Source of the DNA: GCA-002701945 sp964442015
GTDB lineage: Bacteria > Fidelibacterota > Marinisomatia > Marinisomatales > TCS55
Assembly: GCA_964442015.1 (NCBI GenBank)
Contig: CAYTYA010000007.1
Location: 1 to 43,224 of the forward strand
Direction: 5' to 3'
DNA: 43,224 nucleotides
A program made the position numbers and the translations under genes. The notes below the pieces were generated by a model. That model was not told the origin of the DNA. It made no database searches and was given only the letters and a program-made list of their open reading frames with translations. Of the stretch, positions 9,177 to 18,489 are shown piece after piece (position 1 is the first letter of the stretch; each line of letters begins with the position of its first letter).

Positions 9177-10282
9177 TATAATGATTTAACTAAATTGAAT
9201 AATTTATTCTCTTGAGTTGCCCAATTATAATCTTTATTTAAAGCTATCATTCCATTCTTTGACAAATCATTATATCTATCTGTATCATTTAATAGATCAT
9301 AGATAGATATTGCAATACCTTCTACATCTAATGGGTCAACCGGAATACCTGCATTACATTTATCTAACAATTTTTTATAAAGTGGAAAATTAGAACAAAT
9401 ATATGGAACACCAACCTGCATATAGTCAAAAAGCTTCGTTGGATAAGAATCAATATAATTCTTGATTGGTTTTAGTAAGCATAATCCTATCTTGGATTTA
9501 CATACTATTTTCATCGCTTCAGAATAATTCATATATCCAAAAACTTTAGTATTATTTTTTAGTTCGTTTTCCATAATCGCATTTTCTAAATCATCCTTTA
9601 GAAATGGAGAAACCTTACCAATTAACGCAAGATTAATAGTAGGAATTTTTCTTTTTAGAACAGAAAGTATTCTAATCATAATTAATGCACCCCTATCATT
9701 AGTTATATCCCCTAAATATACTAAATCAAATTCTTTAGAACTTTGATGCTCATAATCAACTTTTAATGGATAATTATAAATAACAGTACTGTTCTTATTT
9801 ATAAAACTTCTATAGGAATCTTCAGCAAGAAGATAATGATAAAAGAATAATTTTGATATTTGTTGTAATATAGAATATCCAACGATGGCAATTAGTTTGA
9901 CAATTGGATGAAGCCATTTTTTTCGGATTATAGATTGAACAGTGTTCTCATGAATATCATAAACAACCTTCCGTTTTAAAACTATTGAAGCTTTAATTCC
10001 AATCCATATTAATTCCGGATCATGAAAAACAAAAATATCTGAATTACTTTTTTTTAATCTAAACCAAAGTTGTTTTCTAATTAATTTTCTTTCAGATTCT
10101 TCTTTCCATATAGGAAGACCTATAATATTGACACCATTTATATTTCGTTGATTGAATTCTGCTGGAGCATGAAGTTCAACATTAAATTTTTTAGCTAACG
10201 ATACTGCTTCTTTATGAAATATTCGGTTATCATTCCATCTATGGACACTAGTTCCAATGAAAATATTGTAATTATTTTGCAA
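9176..10282 (-). CDS. Glycosyltransferase family 4-like (GT-B fold)
   Basis: The 368-residue protein resembles GT4 retaining glycosyltransferases. The N-terminal half has FIGTSVHRWNDNRIFHKEA and FVFHDPELIWIG. The C-terminal nucleotide-binding half has YLGDITNDRGA, then FDYMQVGVPYICSNFPLYKK and an acidic D-P-x-D-x-x-G-I-A segment. It probably extends the repeat unit on the cytoplasmic face. No ATG is available near the start; TTG at 10282 is used, overlapping the flippase gene by 11 bases. It is one of only two glycosyltransferases besides the initiating enzyme, so the repeat unit may be short. Confidence 0.88.
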   Translation of the reverse strand: MQNNYNIFIGTSVHRWNDNRIFHKEAVSLAKKFNVELHAPAEFNQRNINGVNIIGLPIWKEESERKLIRKQLWFRLKKSNSDIFVFHDPELIWIGIKASIVLKRKVVYDIHENTVQSIIRKKWLHPIVKLIAIVGYSILQQISKLFFYHYLLAEDSYRSFINKNSTVIYNYPLKVDYEHQSSKEFDLVYLGDITNDRGALIMIRILSVLKRKIPTINLALIGKVSPFLKDDLENAIMENELKNNTKVFGYMNYSEAMKIVCKSKIGLCLLKPIKNYIDSYPTKLFDYMQVGVPYICSNFPLYKKLLDKCNAGIPVDPLDVEGIAISIYDLLNDTDRYNDLSKNGMIALNKDYNWATQENKLFNLVKSL

Positions 10283-11702
10283 ACAATAAACCTCTTAATT
10301 CAGCCATCCAACCTCTTTTTACCTTTAATATGTAAACTAATCCTAAAAATAAAAAAATAGTGGTTTGGATAAATATGTTAAATAAATCAGGAATTCCCAT
10401 CAAAAGATAATTAATGATATAGATTATAAATCCACCTAAAATAATATCACGTAATAATTCATAGTTCAACAGTTTTGATTTGTAAAATTTCTTAATCAAA
10501 AGGATGCTAAGAACAGCTGAAATCATATAGCTAACTACAAAACTAAATATTGCAATATATAAGAAATCAAACTCTAATATTTTACCAAAATAAAGTATTA
10601 ATAACATTATTATAGCAGATATAGTATAAATGATAGAATTATATCCTCTTTCAGATATTGCATCTATTGGACTTCTACTTAAACCAGCAAGCGTATAAAA
10701 CGGCAAAGCTAGTATTGTAAATTGTAAGATTTGAACTCCTTTATAGCTTTCGCTACCAAGCCAATATTTAAAAATTAGTGGGGCATTCGCATAACAATAA
10801 ATTGAAGCAATTATACTAAAAAAGATTCCTGCTTTTAACAGTATAAATAATTTTTTATTTATTTCTTCCAGTGAACCACTTGCAACTTTATTTGATATTC
10901 TAGGTAATAATACTAACCCTATAGGATTAACAATAATTAATGCAAGGCGGACCAAACTTAGGCTTGAGTTAAAATAGGCAACGCTATCAAAATCTACTTT
11001 TTGAGCAATAAAGATGGGTACACCAGCTAATAGGATAAATTGGGATATAAAACTTGGAACTCTTTCAAATCCATATAAAAATAATTTTTTCATCTTATCA
11101 ATATTAATTGTATGCAAACGAAAACCTTGATTGCGAAATATAAATGATGAAATCATAACAATTATAGAAATAGATCCTATCCAAAAAAGACTTTCATGAA
11201 CTGTGGTAGCATAAATAAAAACAAGGATTGGAATAATTGCGGTGCCTATCAATTGAAAAATATTTGCACCTATCATATTCATATAACCTCTAAAAATAGC
11301 ATAAGTCATAAATTGGGAACTCATTCCAAAAGAAAATATCACGTAGTACCAAAAATAGTTTTGATTAAAACCATTAATTTCAAACCATATTACTAAGATA
11401 ATTGATATGATAGTTAATGGAAAAGTTGCTAGTAAAAATAGCATATACGAATTATCAGCATAAGACTTATCGAAGTTTCTACTTAAATAGTTTGGCAAAG
11501 CAATATTCAAGCCAATTAAGAGTATTCCCATGCTAGATGTAATAGTTCTTTTTACTAATAAAAATTCACCAAGTACATGCAGCCCATGCAATCGGGCAAT
11601 TAAACCATTTAAAATGAATATTCCACCTATCACTACAATACCATTAATAAGTGTGACTATTATATCATACTTTAATGATAAATTTTTGTTTAGAATCTTC
11701 AT
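10272..11702 (-). CDS. Wzx-type polysaccharide flippase
   Basis: The 476-residue product is almost entirely hydrophobic with about 12-14 membrane segments. The N-terminal region (KYDIIVTLINGIVVIGGIFI, then LIARLHGLHVLGEFLLVKR) and the central GFERVPSFISQF segment fit the polysaccharide biosynthesis/MATE-like flippase family. Such proteins flip undecaprenyl-linked repeat units to the periplasm for polymerisation. It sits between the polymerase and glycosyltransferase genes, the usual place in Wzx/Wzy-dependent loci. The ATG at 11702 is clear. Confidence 0.87.
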   Translation of the reverse strand: MKILNKNLSLKYDIIVTLINGIVVIGGIFILNGLIARLHGLHVLGEFLLVKRTITSSMGILLIGLNIALPNYLSRNFDKSYADNSYMLFLLATFPLTIISIILVIWFEINGFNQNYFWYYVIFSFGMSSQFMTYAIFRGYMNMIGANIFQLIGTAIIPILVFIYATTVHESLFWIGSISIIVMISSFIFRNQGFRLHTINIDKMKKLFLYGFERVPSFISQFILLAGVPIFIAQKVDFDSVAYFNSSLSLVRLALIIVNPIGLVLLPRISNKVASGSLEEINKKLFILLKAGIFFSIIASIYCYANAPLIFKYWLGSESYKGVQILQFTILALPFYTLAGLSRSPIDAISERGYNSIIYTISAIIMLLILYFGKILEFDFLYIAIFSFVVSYMISAVLSILLIKKFYKSKLLNYELLRDIILGGFIIYIINYLLMGIPDLFNIFIQTTIFLFLGLVYILKVKRGWMAELRGLLFAK

Positions 11703-11745
11703 TTTAGATTTTGCTTAAATGTTCAAAAGATTAAGTATATAATTA

Positions 11746-13113
11746 TCAACTATCAGTATCTAGAACTAATAATTTATCAACATTTGTAGAGGCTATTGAA
11801 ATCGCCAAAAACATCCATAGAATCCTATTATCATTTATATCCCCAGAAAATTGAGCAGCAATAAACATTACGGTTGTACCTGCAACCCATAACGCTGAAT
11901 GATCAGTAAACGATCCTCTAAGTTGACCTTGACTAATCAATTTATATGTTTTTGCGATAAATAATGATAATACAGTTAAACCAAGAAATCCTAACTCAAC
12001 AATAATCTCAAAAAATATATTATGAGGATACCATCTCCAATCTCTCCATATAAATAATGAGCTAAAACCTCCTGAACCAAGACCAAATACAAAGTTTACT
12101 ATTGAAGAGATCCATGATTTTAATGACATAGACCAAAATTCAAATCTAGTTGCTATGGTGCTTACTCTTTTAACTCCTTGTTGTGTAATAATAACTGAAC
12201 CCTGTGAAACATCAAAAAATCTTTGAGTCAGGTTTTCAGGTAATAAAAGTAAAATTAGAACAATTGTACCTATTGCAATTGAAGCATATACTATAATTTT
12301 GATATAGTGATTTCTTTCATAGAGTATCGCATAGATTATTGAACCTAAAATTATACTAACTAGAGGACCTCTAGATCCTGATAAAATAATTGTTAATAAT
12401 ATTAAAGAAAGAATAAAAATATAACTTATACTATCACTCGGCTTCTTTCTTATTAATAATGCTATCATCATTGCCGCGCCGATTGCTAAATATCTGCTAA
12501 CTTGTATAGGATTTGCACCAGGAATTGAAATTCTATTCCAATATGCTAATACAACTGCAAAATTTCCCCATTTTAAAAAATAAATAAATTGGAATAACAT
12601 TATTCCAACAATTATAGCTAATAAAAAATAAAAATATAAAAGAAGTTTTTTTGAATCATCTGGTTTTTTAATTACGAGAATAGGAGTTAAAAACATTGTT
12701 AGTGCAAAGGTATTAAAACGAATTATTTTCATTAATCCATATTCAGGAGAAGGTGTGTATAAATATGAGAGCCCAAGAACAAATCCAAAAAATATAAATA
12801 TATAAACAATTTCTTTTAAATTTTTTGGAATATTCCAACCATCTTTGATAAACATCTTAATCAATCCAAGCCAGATAATAATTGTTGCTATAAGAGTAAT
12901 ATCTAATACTTGAAAAATTGGATTATAATTAATTAAATACCCTTTAATTATTGCTGTTAGACTTAACAGCATTAATGAAATAGATGGATTATTGATTAAC
13001 CACCAGAAAATTATTATACCAATAGGTAATACAATCATTACTAATGGAGATGTATTGATACCTATAAGAAAAAATGTTATTTGAGCAAATGAAAAGATTA
13101 TAAGCAGAAGCAT
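11746..13113 (-). CDS. O-antigen ligase/polymerase-like membrane protein (Wzy/WaaL family)
   Basis: This 455-residue protein has about ten to twelve membrane segments. A large extracytoplasmic loop in the second half (about 290-370) ends in YPHNIFFEIIVELGFLGL, the conserved Wzy_C-type histidine motif. The segment LSGSRGPLVSIILG also matches the family. With the adjacent flippase and chain-length genes it most likely polymerises lipid-linked repeats in the periplasm; ligase and polymerase cannot be separated by sequence alone. Its start touches the stop of the Wzz-like gene by one base, so the two are co-translated. Confidence 0.88.
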   Translation of the reverse strand: MLLLIIFSFAQITFFLIGINTSPLVMIVLPIGIIIFWWLINNPSISLMLLSLTAIIKGYLINYNPIFQVLDITLIATIIIWLGLIKMFIKDGWNIPKNLKEIVYIFIFFGFVLGLSYLYTPSPEYGLMKIIRFNTFALTMFLTPILVIKKPDDSKKLLLYFYFLLAIIVGIMLFQFIYFLKWGNFAVVLAYWNRISIPGANPIQVSRYLAIGAAMMIALLIRKKPSDSISYIFILSLILLTIILSGSRGPLVSIILGSIIYAILYERNHYIKIIVYASIAIGTIVLILLLLPENLTQRFFDVSQGSVIITQQGVKRVSTIATRFEFWSMSLKSWISSIVNFVFGLGSGGFSSLFIWRDWRWYPHNIFFEIIVELGFLGLTVLSLFIAKTYKLISQGQLRGSFTDHSALWVAGTTVMFIAAQFSGDINDNRILWMFLAISIASTNVDKLLVLDTDS

Positions 13114-14519
13114 TACAACTTGCTTTGCTTAATCGCTAATCGGAATCCCTTCGTTCTATGATCAGTATAAACAAATATTAAAGACATTAAAAAACTCATA
13201 ACCGTTGCTCCAATTACTATTAATGATCTTTTTGGCTTGGTTTTATTAAGTGCAACCTTAGGTTTATCAATTATTTGAAGGGTAGGTATATTTTTTGTTT
13301 CTTCTAGTTTAGCCTGTTCAAATTGTGGAATCAAAATTTCTTGAATAGTGCTTTGCAATTCAACCTCACGAATTAATCTGGCATTTTCTAACCCTAAAGA
13401 TGGCAAAGTATTAAAAGAAACTGAAAACTCAATATTTGGAATAGTATCAATCTGGGCAGGGGAAATATTTGATAATAGATATTGCAGTTTCTCATCCAAC
13501 CTTATCATTAACTGTTCAAGTTGAATTGTTTGTTCGTTTAATAGTTTTTCCAACTGCATTATAGTAGGGTTATTATTAGATAAAGTTGTTTTAGCAACGG
13601 CTAATTCTGTTTCAGTTTCAATCTTTTTTGCATATAATGCGGTATATGCTTCAAAAATTGAATTATATGCTTGTGCGCTCATTTGCATAGTGCTAGATAA
13701 CTGAGCAACTAAATCAATAATACCAGTTTTTTCCTGAAATGTTTTTAAAGCAAGCTCCGCCTTTTCAAGATCTTTTTTATTTATATTTATTCTATCCTCT
13801 AAAAATTCTCGATTATACTTGCCAGCTTCCATTCCTATACTTTGATTGATCTGATCAAGCATAAAAAGAACTTCAGTTACCATTTCTTTAGCAATTAATG
13901 GGTCTTTATCAATAATTGTAATTTCTAATGTCCCTTCTTCTGTTACTTCTAATTCCATTTTTTCTTCAAAAGCTTCAATGGCAAATTCAATATCTCTTTG
14001 CTTATACCTGTCAACTAAATTGAATTTTTTAACCATATATTCTTTAACAGTCCTGCTCTGGAGTATTGCTATAAAATTATTAATATCTTCATTGATTGTA
14101 GATAATCCAAAATCCGCAACTGGGATAGGTGAAATTGAGGATAGAAAGTTGAATTGCCCAGCGCCTGAGGAAAGCACAACAGCCTTTGATGCATACCACT
14201 TTGGCAATAAAAGTGATATAATTATAGAAGATATGGCCACAACTATAACATTTTTAACAATAAATTTTCTGCTTTTCCAAAATAGAAAGAAACTTCCAAT
14301 AAATCCTTCATCTTCAGTAATATTATAATTATGTACACGTCTATTATCACCAATTATTCCATATCTTTTTAAATCTGCCAGTCTATTTCGAAGAGTTTTC
14401 TCAGACATACCATTTAATTCTGCAACACGTTTTCTTTCTAATGGATCATCAATAATAGAAGGATATTTATCAACTAGTAATAAAATTTTCTTTTCATGTG
14501 GTGATAGATTTATACTCAT
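13113..14519 (-). CDS. Wzz/GumC-type chain-length protein with an N-terminal helix-turn-helix domain
   Basis: The 468-residue protein combines two parts. Residues 1-60 look like a small winged helix-turn-helix: three predicted helices ending SEKTLRNRLADLKRYGIIGD. After a short linker come a membrane segment (88-106), a periplasmic part with long coiled coils (about 235-345), and a second membrane segment (431-451). The last is preceded by the Pro-rich DKPKVALNKTKPKRS typical of chain-length regulators. No C-terminal tyrosine kinase is present. The ATG overlaps the wza-like stop (ATGA), so the HTH is translated as part of the protein. Wzz proteins set polymer length with Wzy and Wza; the HTH is unusual and would lie in the cytoplasm. 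Confidence 0.88.
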   Translation of the reverse strand: MSINLSPHEKKILLLVDKYPSIIDDPLERKRVAELNGMSEKTLRNRLADLKRYGIIGDNRRVHNYNITEDEGFIGSFFLFWKSRKFIVKNVIVVAISSIIISLLLPKWYASKAVVLSSGAGQFNFLSSISPIPVADFGLSTINEDINNFIAILQSRTVKEYMVKKFNLVDRYKQRDIEFAIEAFEEKMELEVTEEGTLEITIIDKDPLIAKEMVTEVLFMLDQINQSIGMEAGKYNREFLEDRININKKDLEKAELALKTFQEKTGIIDLVAQLSSTMQMSAQAYNSIFEAYTALYAKKIETETELAVAKTTLSNNNPTIMQLEKLLNEQTIQLEQLMIRLDEKLQYLLSNISPAQIDTIPNIEFSVSFNTLPSLGLENARLIREVELQSTIQEILIPQFEQAKLEETKNIPTLQIIDKPKVALNKTKPKRSLIVIGATVMSFLMSLIFVYTDHRTKGFRLAIKQSKL

Positions 14520-15520
14520 CTAAGTGTTGCTTGATATGCTAACATTAACGTTGCAATTGATGTTAAAGCTTGGACAAATCCTGTGTTGCCAAAAATAATA
14601 CTTCCATAAGTTTCAGGTACATCAACAATGTCACCTGGCTCAATAATTTCATTATAAGCTTTTTTCAATATTCTACCATCTTTTTTTAATATTCTAACTC
14701 TCTTTGATGCACCAACATCTAATGATCCTCCACTTAATGCTATATAATCTTTTGCGCTATACCCTGGTCGAAAATAATGTGCGGTTGGTTTAATAACAAA
14801 GCCTGTTACTAATACTTTATTTGCATTATCATATTCCATATATTTTTTTTGCTGTTCAGAATTTATACCTTTAAAAGGTACGAAAATCTTATCACCATCC
14901 GTTAAATATGGATTATTTTTTACATCACCATATAGTAAAAATTCTTTAATAAATATATTAGTACTTTTATTTGCTCGGATTAAAACTGCTCTATCTGGAT
15001 CAGCATATTTCTGTAGACCTCCAGCTTCATTAATTGCTTCGCTAAATCTACTCACCGGTGCCATTTTGACATATCTCGGTCTATTCACAGCTCCATAAAC
15101 GAGAACTCTAAATTGTCTAAATCGGATAAGATCTATAGAAACTTTTGCTGATTTATAGATCTGTTTTATCTCTTCATTAATTTCACGATCAATATCTGCT
15201 AAAGTTTTACCAAGTACATTTATTGGGCCAATCTCGGGAACGATTAAATTACCCGTAGGACCTATAGTAACAAAATTATCAATATTTTCTACAGACCATA
15301 ATATCCTCAAGCGATCACCAGGACCCAAGTAATAATTTTCAGGTTTAATTGCGCTTTCTAAAGGAAGCGGTTTCACTCCATATTCACGATATATTATTGG
15401 TTGTTGAGTATTATCTAATTGAGTGGCATCTAGCTGGTTCGATGATTGTGAATAAGAAATATTAATAATTGTTAAAATATATAAATAAAAATAATGAGAT
15501 CTGTTTTTTCTATTTTTCAA
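14516..15520 (-). CDS. Polysaccharide export protein (Wza-like, Poly_export/SLBB)
   Basis: This 334-residue exported protein should form the outer-membrane or periplasmic channel for the polymer. A signal peptide (YFYLYILTIINISYS) precedes a Poly_export domain starting YYLGPGDRLRILWSV and containing GNLIVPEIGPINVLGKTLAD. Two SLBB-like segments follow (RFRQFRVLVYGAVNRPRYV and VLVTGFVIKPTAHYFRPGYS). The C-terminus is hydrophobic (FVQALTSIATLMLAYQATLR). No lipobox cysteine is seen, unlike E. coli Wza, so anchoring may differ. The start is TTG at 15520, overlapping the rfbB stop (TTGA); no ATG is available. It is coupled to the downstream Wzz-like gene by an ATGA overlap. Confidence 0.88.
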   Translation of the reverse strand: MKNRKNRSHYFYLYILTIINISYSQSSNQLDATQLDNTQQPIIYREYGVKPLPLESAIKPENYYLGPGDRLRILWSVENIDNFVTIGPTGNLIVPEIGPINVLGKTLADIDREINEEIKQIYKSAKVSIDLIRFRQFRVLVYGAVNRPRYVKMAPVSRFSEAINEAGGLQKYADPDRAVLIRANKSTNIFIKEFLLYGDVKNNPYLTDGDKIFVPFKGINSEQQKKYMEYDNANKVLVTGFVIKPTAHYFRPGYSAKDYIALSGGSLDVGASKRVRILKKDGRILKKAYNEIIEPGDIVDVPETYGSIIFGNTGFVQALTSIATLMLAYQATLR

Positions 15521-16581
15521 GATGAAATGCCAAGTCTTTCCTGTTTATAAATATGATTATGTATTTTTTTCCACCAAGTTTCATTGTTAAGATACCATTC
15601 AATAGTTTTAATTAATCCAGTATCAAAGGTTTCTTTTGGTGTCCAATTTAATTCATTTTTAATTTTAGTTGAATCAATAGAATATCTAAAATCATGTCCT
15701 GGACGATCTGTAACATAGGCTATTAAATCATGGTACGACTTTCCAGAATTTGCAGGATTTAATCTATCTAAAACACTACAAATTGATTTAACAATATCAA
15801 TATTCCTTATTTCATTATTTCCACCAATATTGTATGTGTCACCTATGGTCCCATCCTTTAAAATTAGATCTATTGCTCTACAATGGTCTTCGACATATAA
15901 CCAATCACGTATATTTTCACCTTTTCCGTAGATTGGAAGTTTCTTTTCTGATAAACAATTAATTATCATTAATGGAATTAATTTTTCAGGAAATTGATAT
16001 GGTCCATAATTATTAGAACAATTTGAAATAGTAACTGGTAGTCCAAAAGTTCTAAACCAAGCACGAACAAGATGATCAGAAGAGGCTTTAGAAGCTGAAT
16101 ATGGAGAACTTGGATCATAGGGGGTTGATTCTTTAAAAGATCCACTTTCACCTAGACTGCCATATACCTCATCGGTTGAAATATGGTGAAACTTGAAAAA
16201 AGATTTTGATGGATTATCTAACGTATTATAAAAAGATAATGATTCTTCAAGTAAAGAATATGTCCCAATAATATTAGTATTAATAAATTCTTTGGGTCCA
16301 TCAATAGAACGATCTACATGACTTTCGGCTGCAAAATGAACAATCTTATTAGGCTTATAATCATGAAATATTTTTTTGATACAATCTCTATTACATATAT
16401 CATCATTGATAAATGCATAACGAGGATCATTTTCTAAATTGGTTAGATTATCAGGATTTCCAGCATAAGTTAATTTGTCTAAATTAATTATTAATTGAAA
16501 ATTAGTATTATTTATTAGATATTGAATAAAATTTGAACCAATAAATCCACTACCACCTGTAACTAAGATATTGTTATTCAT
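15517..16581 (-). CDS. rfbB: dTDP-glucose 4,6-dehydratase
   Basis: This short-chain dehydrogenase-type enzyme converts dTDP-glucose to dTDP-4-keto-6-deoxyglucose, the branch point for rhamnose and other deoxysugars. Seen in the 354 residues: NAD-binding VTGGSGFIGSNF at 7-18, the catalytic acid motif TDEVYG at 136-141, Y161-x-x-x-K165 in YSASKAS, and the family block NCSNNYGPYQFPEKLIPLMI. The ATG overlaps the rfbC stop (ATGA). rfbA and rfbD are not in the window, so the donor precursor and the final product depend on genes elsewhere. Confidence 0.96.
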   Translation of the reverse strand: MNNNILVTGGSGFIGSNFIQYLINNTNFQLIINLDKLTYAGNPDNLTNLENDPRYAFINDDICNRDCIKKIFHDYKPNKIVHFAAESHVDRSIDGPKEFINTNIIGTYSLLEESLSFYNTLDNPSKSFFKFHHISTDEVYGSLGESGSFKESTPYDPSSPYSASKASSDHLVRAWFRTFGLPVTISNCSNNYGPYQFPEKLIPLMIINCLSEKKLPIYGKGENIRDWLYVEDHCRAIDLILKDGTIGDTYNIGGNNEIRNIDIVKSICSVLDRLNPANSGKSYHDLIAYVTDRPGHDFRYSIDSTKIKNELNWTPKETFDTGLIKTIEWYLNNETWWKKIHNHIYKQERLGISS

Positions 16582-17132
16582 TTTGAATTATAAACAGGAA
16601 GTTTTGTTTGATTTGATAATAAAGGTAATTCTAAATCTCGATTAGAAATAATTGGATTTGAAATCTTCCAGTCTATTGATAATTCAGGATCATTCCATCG
16701 AATTCCATATTCATCCTCAGGATGATATACCTCGGTACATTTATATTGAAAAATTGCAATTTCTGATCTTACAATATATCCATGAGCAAAGCCTGGAGGC
16801 ACATACATTTGCATATGATTTATATCTGAAAGAATTGTGCCATAATATTGCCCGAAAGTTGGAGAGTTTTTCCTAATATCAACAGCAACATCAAATACTT
16901 CACCTAAGCTTACGCGTACTAACTTACCTTGAGGGTGATTTAACTGGTAATGTAATCCTCTTAAAGTATCTTTATTAGATTTAGTCTGATTATCTTGAGT
17001 AAACTTTCCTGATAAACTAATATTTTTAAAATATTCATCCCTAAAACTTTCGAAAAAGTACCCTCTATTATCTTGGTGAATGGTAGGTTTAAGCAATAAA
17101 ACTCCATCAAGGTTTGTCTCTTCTATAATCAC
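16578..17132 (-). CDS. rfbC: dTDP-4-dehydrorhamnose 3,5-epimerase family protein
   Basis: This cupin-fold epimerase acts after RfbB, inverting C3 and C5 of dTDP-4-keto-6-deoxyglucose. The 184-residue protein has the catalytic LRGLHYQ motif (H61), the AVDIRKNSPTFGQYYG block and the PPGFAHGY motif. The start is GTG at 17132, overlapping the ugd stop (GTGA), and MIIEETNLDGVLLLKP aligns with the usual family N-terminus. Without rfbD nearby it could serve rhamnose or another 6-deoxy sugar. Confidence 0.94.
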   Translation of the reverse strand: MIIEETNLDGVLLLKPTIHQDNRGYFFESFRDEYFKNISLSGKFTQDNQTKSNKDTLRGLHYQLNHPQGKLVRVSLGEVFDVAVDIRKNSPTFGQYYGTILSDINHMQMYVPPGFAHGYIVRSEIAIFQYKCTEVYHPEDEYGIRWNDPELSIDWKISNPIISNRDLELPLLSNQTKLPVYNSK

Positions 17133-18436
17133 TTACGCCCCACATTATCGAATTTAAATTCTAATCTTTTTAGTTCAGAAATATTTAAAATATTCCTCGT
17201 ATCAAGAATAATGGGCGTAAACATCAATTCCTTAAGCTCTTCTAAATTCATTCCTCTAAATTCATTCCATTCTGTCATAATTATAACAGCATCACATTCT
17301 TTAACAGCAGATTGCCAATTTAATTTATATTCAATATCTGGTATTAGTTTTTTCATAGAATCATTTGCTACAGGGTCATAAGCTTTAATAGATACTTCCC
17401 TATTTATTAATTCTAAAATAATGTCAATTGCAGCAGATTCTCTAACATCATCTGTCTCTTGTTTAAAGGATAACCCTAAAACTGCTATCTTTTTATTTTT
17501 CAAGTTACCTTCAAGTAGATCTTCAATTTTATTGAACATTCTTATACGTTGATAATTATTAGTTTTAATTGCAGCATCAACAGTATACATATTCAGTTCA
17601 TATTTTTTTGCTACTTGCACTAGAGCTTTAGTGTCTTTTGGAAAACAGGATCCTCCAAAACCTGGGCCAGGGTGCAAGAACTTGGGGCTAATCCGCCCAT
17701 CGGACCCAAGTGCTTCTGAAACTACATTTATATCTGCACCAATTTCATCACATAGATTTGCCACCTCGTTGATATAACTTATTTTCAAGGCCAAGAATGC
17801 ATTAGCTGCATATTTTATCATCTCAGCAGTTTCTATTGTTGTATTAATTAAAGGTGTTTTATTAATATATAAAGGTCGATAAATACTTTTCATATAATCA
17901 TATGCTTTTTTGCTAGAAACACCTAAAACAACTCTATCGGGACGTAAAAAATCAGAAACAGCTTTACCTTCTCTTAAAAATTCTGGATTCGAACAGTAAT
18001 CAAATTGAATATTATTTTGATTATTTTTGTTTATTACATCAATAATTTGTTTTCCAGTACCTACAGGTACAGTGCTCTTTGTGCAAATCACTTTATAGTT
18101 ATTTAGATTTTTCCCTATTGATTCTGCAACTTGTAGAACAGCTGAGATATCTGCTTTTCCAGATTTTTGTTCGGGGGTTCCAACTGCAATGAATATTACT
18201 TCAGCACATCTTATAGATTCTTCAATATCATTAGAAAATGTTAATCTTTTTGATTTAACATTTCTATGAACTAATGCTTTTAAACCTGGCTCATAAATAG
18301 GAATCTCGCCTTTATTCAATAATTTGATCTTTTCTTTATCAATGTCTAAACAACATACTTTGCTACCAAAGTCTGAGATACCAGCTCCAGTAACTAACCC
18401 AACGTATCCTGTCCCTACTACTGCAATATTTTTCAT
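17129..18436 (-). CDS. ugd: UDP-glucose 6-dehydrogenase
   Basis: This enzyme oxidises UDP-glucose to UDP-glucuronate with two NAD+, supplying an acidic sugar for the polymer. The 435-residue length is normal. The N-terminal Rossmann domain has VVGTGYVGLV (6-15). The catalytic cysteine C264 lies in PGPGFGGSCFPKDTKA. The C-terminal domain carries LGLSFKQETDDVRESAAID. It is the first gene of the tightly overlapping ugd-rfbC-rfbB-wza-wzz-wzy series, separated by 53 bases from the VWA gene upstream. A UDP-mannuronate or similar dehydrogenase is the main alternative. Confidence 0.95.
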   Translation of the reverse strand: MKNIAVVGTGYVGLVTGAGISDFGSKVCCLDIDKEKIKLLNKGEIPIYEPGLKALVHRNVKSKRLTFSNDIEESIRCAEVIFIAVGTPEQKSGKADISAVLQVAESIGKNLNNYKVICTKSTVPVGTGKQIIDVINKNNQNNIQFDYCSNPEFLREGKAVSDFLRPDRVVLGVSSKKAYDYMKSIYRPLYINKTPLINTTIETAEMIKYAANAFLALKISYINEVANLCDEIGADINVVSEALGSDGRISPKFLHPGPGFGGSCFPKDTKALVQVAKKYELNMYTVDAAIKTNNYQRIRMFNKIEDLLEGNLKNKKIAVLGLSFKQETDDVRESAAIDIILELINREVSIKAYDPVANDSMKKLIPDIEYKLNWQSAVKECDAVIIMTEWNEFRGMNLEELKELMFTPIILDTRNILNISELKRLEFKFDNVGRK

Positions 18437-18489
18437 AATTAACTAAATTACACCTATATTTATTTCAATAATAAATTATTATATGTATG

